From Mortierella sp. BCC40632 (Eukaryota; Mortierellomycota; Mortierellomycetes; Mortierellales; Mortierellaceae), in contig WAEK01000043.1 of assembly GCA_011634665.1 (NCBI GenBank), forward strand, positions 1-50,701: a stretch of DNA of 50,701 nucleotides, written 5' to 3'. A program made the translations under genes and the position numbers. Each line of letters begins with the position of its first letter. Position 1 is the first letter of the stretch. The notes under the pieces are model-generated. The model searched no databases. It was not told the origin of the DNA and saw only the letters and a list, made by a program, of their open reading frames with translations. This document shows, one piece after another, positions 45,787-50,701 of the stretch.

Positions 45787-46449
45787 GATTTTTCCAGTCC
45801 GCTTGTTTTTGAGGACTCATCTTGTGCATGTTCATAGCGTCTAGCTCCATCGGTTCTGCTTGGCTATTCGAGGACTCAGGCCTTGCTGGTTCATGTTTGG
45901 GTTGTGGTTCCCAAGAATGTTGCTTCCCACGTTGGTACACTCGGTCGAGGCTCTCAGACACTTGAACAATCGTGTACAGGTCTTGTCGAAGGCTTGGATT
46001 ACCGGCGAAATGTTCTTGAAGTCTTTGTCCAAGCCCTTGGAGGAAGACCTGGATCGCTTCTGCCTCACTCATGTCAGTGAGGACAGAGCGTAGGGTTTCG
46101 AACTCATTGATGTAATCCGTGACAGACCCTTTCTGTTTTAGGTTGTACAATTTGCTACGAGCGAACAATTTGGTGTTGGGGCTCGAGTAGCGTTTTTCCA
46201 ACGCAGCCTTGAAACTGATCCAATCGTTATCATTGAGGACAGCTGGAAACGTAAGGGTCCGGACCCAGTTGCGCGCGTTGCCTTGGAGAAGAAGACGGCA
46301 CCCTTGGATCCGTTGACTCGCGTTGAGACTGAGAGCATCGCTATACTCTTCAATATCCTTGATCCAGTTGGAAACGTTTTTTCGTTTGGAAGGCCTTTGA
46401 ATTCATGGAGATGGACATTTTTAACAAAGGTATCGAAGTGGTTAGGCAT
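45644..46449 (-). CDS. Element D Gag (frameshifted)
   Basis: Starts at 46449 (MPNHFDTFVKNVHLHEFKG). The capsid part continues from about 46250 (WISFKAALEKRYSSPNTKL; DYINEFETLRSVLTD; FLQGLGQRLQEHF) and ends with a CCHC knuckle ([14 protein letters not shown]). At least one frame change lies near 46380, where the wording shifts in a T-run. Confidence 0.87.
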
Positions 46450-46485
46450 AATGGAGGTGGTGGAAGGGAACTTCCTTTGCTACCA

Positions 46486-46752
46486 TGTAACAAGGCAAGA
46501 GGAATAGGGAAGGAGAAGAACAAGGACAGGGACTAGGACAAAGGCTAGGGACAAGAAGTGAGTTACTAACTGACGTTTATTGAGAAAGAAAGAGAGGAAA
46601 TAAATACTAGAGAAGATATGTAGAAAAAGGGGTGAACCCTTTCCATGGAGCGCGGCAATGGGGGAAGAAAATTCGTGTCCGTCCGTACAGATCGAAACAT
46701 TCCAGCAAGGACATTCTCAAAGAGACGCACCAAGGTAGCATACTCTTTGACA
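46486..46752 (-). repeat. 5' LTR of element D
   Basis: 267 bp, identical by eye to 41513-41779. On the minus strand the PBS TGGTAGCAAAGG follows directly (46474-46485). Confidence 0.92.
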
Positions 46753-47123
46753 TGGTCGCAGTAGCTATGATTTTAGCCCTTCCGATGAGGTGGACAACTT
46801 GGGGCTGCGGAGCCATTTGGTCTGCATGCCCCTCAATAGATCGTAGATGAATAAATACTTGAGCAGGCTCTTGTTTGCTCCTGGTCGTTTCTTCCTTTTA
46901 TTTTTGTTCCTTGTTGACTTTGAAAGTAAGATGCGTCCACCATTCCCCTTTCTTTTGTAGAAGCTTGATTTAGCTTAGTGCTGCCTTCCGCTCGTTTCAC
47001 GCCATTGAAGAGCTCCTGGCGACCCGTTGGTAAATTATGACAAATAATCTAGATTTTGGAGAGAGAGAGTAAGAGAAAGAACGAGATATGCATGCACTCA
47101 TATAGGACTGCATAGCTGATAGC
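46753..47123. other. Host-like DNA, no gene seen
   Basis: Begins with the TGGTC duplication of element D and continues the sequence left of 41513. No coding stretch, RNA gene or repeat that I can support, apart from a GA-rich patch near 47056-47068. Confidence 0.45.
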
Positions 47124-47232
47124 CAGTGTTTCTCAAAAGTCGGATGATATCCGATCCGACTTTTTTTCTGGACGGAGATAACACAGGAAAAAAAAGTCGG
47201 ATCGGATATCATCCGACATTTGAGAAACACTG
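47124..47232. mobile_element. Hairpin MITE related to the TAGTG family (109 bp)
   Basis: Ends CAGTGTTTCTCAAA and TTTGAGAAACACTG are perfect inverted repeats. Inside, a second inverted repeat (GTCGGATGATATCCGATCC with its complement) surrounds a 20-base centre. The terminal bases match the 145-bp MITEs except the first (C for T). No convincing 8-bp duplication is visible; the outer flanks instead form TATAGGA / TCCTATA. Confidence 0.7.
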
Positions 47233-47507
47233 ATCCTATAGCAGGAGGAGAGTTAGCAGGACATGACAGGTAGGAGAAATAGAGGGGGTATGGAAGAAGA
47301 ATGGGGGAGGAATGGAGAGAGAGAGAGGGAGAGGGAGAGAGAGAGAGATGAGATGAGATGAGCCAACTCAAGTGTGCCGGGAACAAACTTCACTTGCTCT
47401 CTGATCGAGGAGGTTGCTTCGCCCAGACTGGTAATAATGACCAGTCTCGGAACGGAACGGTCTCCTACTCCTGGTAACCTCTCAATCCCGCGGCACCATC
47501 CCCCCCC

Positions 47508-47542
<35 letters not shown>

Positions 47543-48214
47543 GCCCAACACTCCCTCAGCATAAAAAAAAGCCTTATCTTATTACTTTCTTGCGTCAATC
47601 CCAATCCCACTATCTCTTACGTCTCTACTCTTTCTTTCCCCCCAAGTATTCCTTCAAGATCTTATATCGACTAATAGGGCTTGGTCTAGATCTCTGCAGA
47701 TGAACTCTCTTAGAACACCAAAAGAAAGCTCATCAAGGGTCCAGGCGCACAATACAAATGCCATTGAGCCTCTCTTCTTTTGACAGTGGGTCCTACATCT
47801 GGGTTTGCCTGCTGGTTCTCCTCCTTGCACAGTCACTGCAGTTGTTTTCTCGACATCGAATATCACAATTCGTTTGACTAAAGGAAATTCAGGCATGCAC
47901 TAATGTGTCGTCCTTGAAGTCAATGGTTCAACGATATTGTCAAGAGCAAAGGCTTCATTTAATGAAAAATAAAGGGCAGACTACGGATCAAAAGTACACT
48001 CAAGTTCTAACGATGGTCAAGAGAATACATCGTAGAAGAGTCTTTGGCGTTACCGATCAGCATGAAGCTTGACGATTACAAGAAATACAGTAAGTGAGTA
48101 GCAGGGTATGGTCAATCAGGCTTCAGAAGAGAGAGGAATATGGGGTTGGACCCATCATATCAAACAGATCATTGGCAAGGCGAAGGAAAGAGGAGGATCA
48201 AGCAAACACTAGCC

Positions 48215-48248
<34 letters not shown>

Positions 48249-48404
48249 CAGATCGCAAAGTGCGAAAGTGCGGTTTGATGGGTACTATTGAATCCGAAGG
48301 GCACATTTCGGACGAGGGTCGCCAGAGCGCGCTTTTCTAGAGAGGATATTGGGGAGATCTAGACTTTGTAGCGCCCGCCTTTGAAATAATTCTGTGTCCT
48401 CCTC
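47233..48404. other. Mostly non-coding DNA with one coding-like fragment
   Basis: Contains GA-rich repeats (47317-47358), T-runs at 47513 and 48221, and one minus-strand frame at 47654-47896 (MPEFPLVKRIVIFDVEKTTA; CAWTLDELSFGVLREF) that looks coding but has no recognised domain. It is on the strand expected if it belonged to the host gene split by the proposed inversion. Confidence 0.35.
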
Positions 48405-48644
48405 TGTCACGATCGATTAACCCTTTTTCTCTATAGGATTGCGGGCAACTATCCGCCCTGGCGGATAGAGGAAAGTTTATCCAAGTATACTTTCCAAACG
48501 GGACGCGTTCGGAAAGCATAAGTTTATTTTCTATAGTATAAAAGAGTAAGAGGGACACGCCCTCTACCAACCAGTCTGCAATAAAATAATACATTTGTCC
48601 TGCCCTGTCTCCCTTACCTTAAGACCCTTGCTTTGTCCATGGCA
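48405..48644 (+). repeat. Solo LTR related to element C
   Basis: 240 bp from TGTCACGATC to TCCATGGCA. It shares with the LTR of C the CTATAGGAT.GCGGGCAA.TATCC start, AGTATAAAAG, CAGTCTGCAATAAA and TTGTCCATG end. It is flanked by TCCTC / TCCTT, a near-duplication. No internal part is present, so it is a product of LTR-LTR recombination from an older relative. Confidence 0.85.
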
Positions 48645-49317
48645 TCCTTGTCCTGAACATGCAGATTCGCAATTGCTGATTCATAGCCCGATGAGGCGAC
48701 ATTGGAAAGCGCCGTATCGCAGCATCCATGTCAGTACCTGTGACAGCCGCTATGGCCATTGACATAGATGAAGCGAAATCTCGGTAGGGCTGTTTCCAAA
48801 GACATGGAGTTTCCAAAGGAGAAAAACCAGTACATAGAACTGAAGTATGGGCAATCAAAAGCGACTCCAGGATCCTTTCTAGTGATCAATGTGTCTTCGT
48901 AAACGACATAAATGCCCCTGCTTACATTAGGCTCTGAGGGGTTGTACGAGTATTTGGGTGGCATCTGCAGAATCGTTGGGTTAGGGGTGGTTGTGGTGTT
49001 GAAGACCAAGATCGAGTGCCCTCATCTGATTGAGAAAGGCCGCCATATCAAATAGCATAGGCAATCTCATCCCAATGCACCAATCACCATGAAGTTGAGG
49101 GGATATGAAACCTACAGAACACAGCCTCAACATTCTTTTCAATTGAGAAACACTTGTTCTCAGGTTCCAGGCTTAGCACCTCTGGGGCTACACGCTCAAA
49201 TGTCATCCCATCTGTGGTCGACATTGTGATAACCTACATTGGAGATCGGTTCAAAAATGTCAGCCTCTCCTCCTCTGCTTCGGGACATAGAGAACTTGGT
49301 GAGACTAGGTGATACCT
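48645..49317 (-). other. Coding-like remnants of a host gene
   Basis: On the minus strand, from the border of E inwards: a piece with RGGEADIFEPISN (about 49215-49290), a piece TTDGMTFERVAPEVLSLEPE (about 49140-49220) followed by a possible donor GTAGGT and acceptor CAATCAG, and a piece with RGIYVVYEDTLITRKDPG and SSMYWFFSFGNSMSLE (48740-48960). These look like exons of one gene. No domain is recognised. If the inversion is real, they once lay downstream of the exons ending near 17.1 kb. Confidence 0.35.
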
Positions 49318-49387
49318 TGTACCAGTATAAATAGACCCTCCCTCCCCCTCTAATAAACAGCAGCTCTTCTGACCCCTTACTGTTGCA
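49318..49387 (+). repeat. 5' LTR of element E (70 bp)
   Basis: TATAAATA is at LTR position 9-16 and AATAAA at 35-40. Identical to both LTRs of A. PBS TGGCAGCAAAGG follows at 49388-49399. Confidence 0.93.
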
Positions 49388-49587
49388 TGGCAGCAAAGGT
49401 ATTCTGATTCACCCTGAACCCTGGCCCCTGATAATTTTTTTCACAACGTCCGCTATAACCACTCCCACCCTGAGCCCTCCCCCTGACCCCCTGACCTCTG
49501 CCTGCCCCCTCCCAACCACCCCAAACACCAGAACCTTGCCTACTCCTTGATCCCCTTGTTGAAGCCTTATCACGTCTCGATATCACA

Positions 49588-50500
49588 ATGTCCTCCGAAG
49601 CCCAACCCTCTGCCCCTTCCTACCGTTACCCCCATCCTGAGAAGTATCAAGGTAGCCGCGATGGATTCACTGCCCTGACATGGCTCCGCAGTGTGAAGCG
49701 ATATTTTCTGGCGACGGCCACACCAGATTCAATCAAGACAGTGGTCGCTGCTTCCCTTCTAGGCGATGCAGCAGGACAATGGTTCGACGGTTCCGGTCTC
49801 GCCGATGATGCTGACTTTGCCGAGTTTGAGAAAAAAATTCAAGTTCTGGCTTACATCCCCTCCGACTTTGACCAAGTGCTGCGATCAAGACTGGCGACTC
49901 TGAAAATGACCACTACTGTTGATGCTCATGTCGCCGAAACCAAGCGCCTCCTTACGGCTCTCCTCGCCGATGCCACCTCGGACTTTACTCGTGCCGAGCT
50001 GGAGAAGTTTGCACACGTCTCCTTTTTGGAAGGATGCCCCAAGAACTTACAGCAACTCCTCAGAGCTCTCATGATCACTCAGGTTTTGAATATCTACCAA
50101 CTCCTCGAGGCAGCCGAGCAGTACGACAGAGTGTACAACTTTACACCAGACAACCCAAGGAATAACCAGTCGGGATTCGTGACAACCCAAGCTTCCGTTG
50201 TGGCAGCACAAATGCAGGCTCCAGCATCTGGCCCAACCCCGATGGAGATCGATAATCTTCGAATGGAGATCAATGCCCTCCGACGACACCTCCAAGGCTC
50301 AAGCCCCTCCCAAAATTAACTGACACCGAAAGGAAAAAAGCTCATGGCGGCCAGGGGTGCTTGCTTCAAGTGCCGCCGTGATGGACACCGCGCAAATGAG
50401 TGCCCAGGCAAAAATGGCGGTCGGCATGTGAATAACATAGCGACCGATGAGGGGCACCGGCTCCGCGGAGTCGGGAAAAGCCTCGAGCGACCGGGATTAG
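49588..50500 (+). CDS. Element E Gag (frameshifted)
   Basis: From the ATG at 49588 one frame gives 243 residues of capsid (FTALTWLRSVKRYF; AYIPSDFDQVLRSRL; PTPMEIDNLRMEINALRRHL) to a stop at 50317-50319. The zinc knuckle (CFKCRRDGHRANEC, 50363-50404) lies in another frame. An extra base near 50336-50345 and an extra G near 50452 also disturb it relative to A. A and E both end the capsid frame at the same place, so the first change could be genuine. Gag should end at the TAG at 50498-50500, inside the hairpin. Confidence 0.87.
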
Positions 50501-50517
50501 TCCAGGACCCGGCCGCT
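50473..50517 (+). promoter_or_regulatory. Candidate -1 frameshift signal, gag-pol of E
   Basis: GGGAAAA at 50473-50479, then a 6-nt spacer, then AGCGACCGGG (50486-50495) pairing with CCCGGCCGCT (50508-50517) with one A-C mismatch. The pol linker (GLVQDPAAEAPSS) is in the -1 frame and runs to the window end. Confidence 0.75.
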
Positions 50518-50701
50518 GAAGCTCCCTCCTCCTTGTCTCTGGACAGGGGGAGTGCAAGTAGTCTAGAGTTAAGTATTAAAAATACGGAGAATAAAATTGT
50601 TTGTACCCACTCCACCTCACTACCCACTCCTCCTATTGAAACTCCCCTATTATGTAAGAAAGACCCTGACCTACCCCAACCCCTGACCACATGTTTTTCG
50701 G

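Larger units (their letters stand above)
41513..46752 (-). mobile_element. Ty3/gypsy chromodomain element D
   Basis: 5240 bp with identical 267-bp LTRs (41513-41779 and 46486-46752) and a perfect 5-bp duplication TGGTC (41508-41512 and 46753-46757). On the minus strand it has a PBS TGGTAGCAAAGG, gag, PR, RT, RNase H, INT and chromodomain, then a purine tract AAGAGGGGGAG before the 3' LTR. It is distinct from A/B/E in LTR length and protein sequence. A recent insertion. Confidence 0.95.
49318..50701 (+). mobile_element. Ty3/gypsy element E, 5' part (cut by the window end)
   Basis: 70-bp LTR (49318-49387) identical to those of A, then PBS, gag, the frameshift hairpin and the start of pol. Nearly identical to A in reverse orientation, so A and E form an inverted pair. 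The left flank is TACCT. The 3' end lies outside the window. Confidence 0.93.

Overview
The window looks like a repeat-choked stretch of a eukaryotic nuclear genome, most likely a fungus. The reasons are: chromodomain Ty3/gypsy elements plus a Tf1/sushi-like one, a Tc1/mariner element, an APE-type LINE, hAT-like MITEs, short GT...AG introns and small secreted cysteine-containing proteins. There is no rRNA, tRNA, CRISPR or bacterial gene organisation. The species cannot be named from sequence alone.

Layout. (1) 1-6764: a giant inverted repeat, arms 1-3178 and 3485-6764 around a 306-bp spacer, with no convincing gene. (2) 6765-17150: host DNA with a secreted Cys-rich protein (7836-8219, -), a frameshifted secreted protein (9775-10702, +), a frameshifted conserved-looking protein (11361-12006, -), a possible small secreted protein (12765-13022, +) and the exons of an unrecognised gene up to 17101. 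(3) 17151-28195: Ty3/gypsy element A (-), split by element B (19734-25717, +) with a TAGCC target duplication. A, B and E form one family with LTRs of only 70-72 bp. (4) 28196-39546: LINE-1 (+), which has been a landing pad for a pentamer-repeat hAT-like element that itself carries a Tc1 element, for two hairpin MITEs, and for Tf1/sushi-like element C (34085-39401, TSD CTTTG). (5) 39547-41512: the 5' part of a second LINE with a third MITE. (6) 41513-46752: Ty3/gypsy element D (-), TSD TGGTC. (7) 46753-49317: host-like DNA with a hairpin MITE, a solo LTR and minus-strand coding fragments. (8) 49318-end: the 5' part of element E (+), a sister of A.

Most interesting observations. The TACCT flank of E pairs with the flank of the far end of A, so the 21 kb between A and E has probably been inverted by recombination between the two copies, splitting a host gene. 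A, B and E share a G GGA AAA slippery heptamer followed at 5-6 nt by a hairpin whose stem shows three compensatory base changes, a strong candidate -1 gag-pol frameshift signal in a retroelement with ultra-short LTRs. Element B carries an extra ORF between a 37-nt poly(A) run and its polypurine tract, which looks like a captured gene. Element C has a primer-binding site complementary to its own predicted RNA 5' end (self-priming, as in Tf1). Three hairpin MITE copies have perfect 8-bp duplications.

Caution: elements with identical LTRs still carry several frameshifts, many of them in homopolymers. Some broken reading frames may therefore be sequencing errors rather than decay.
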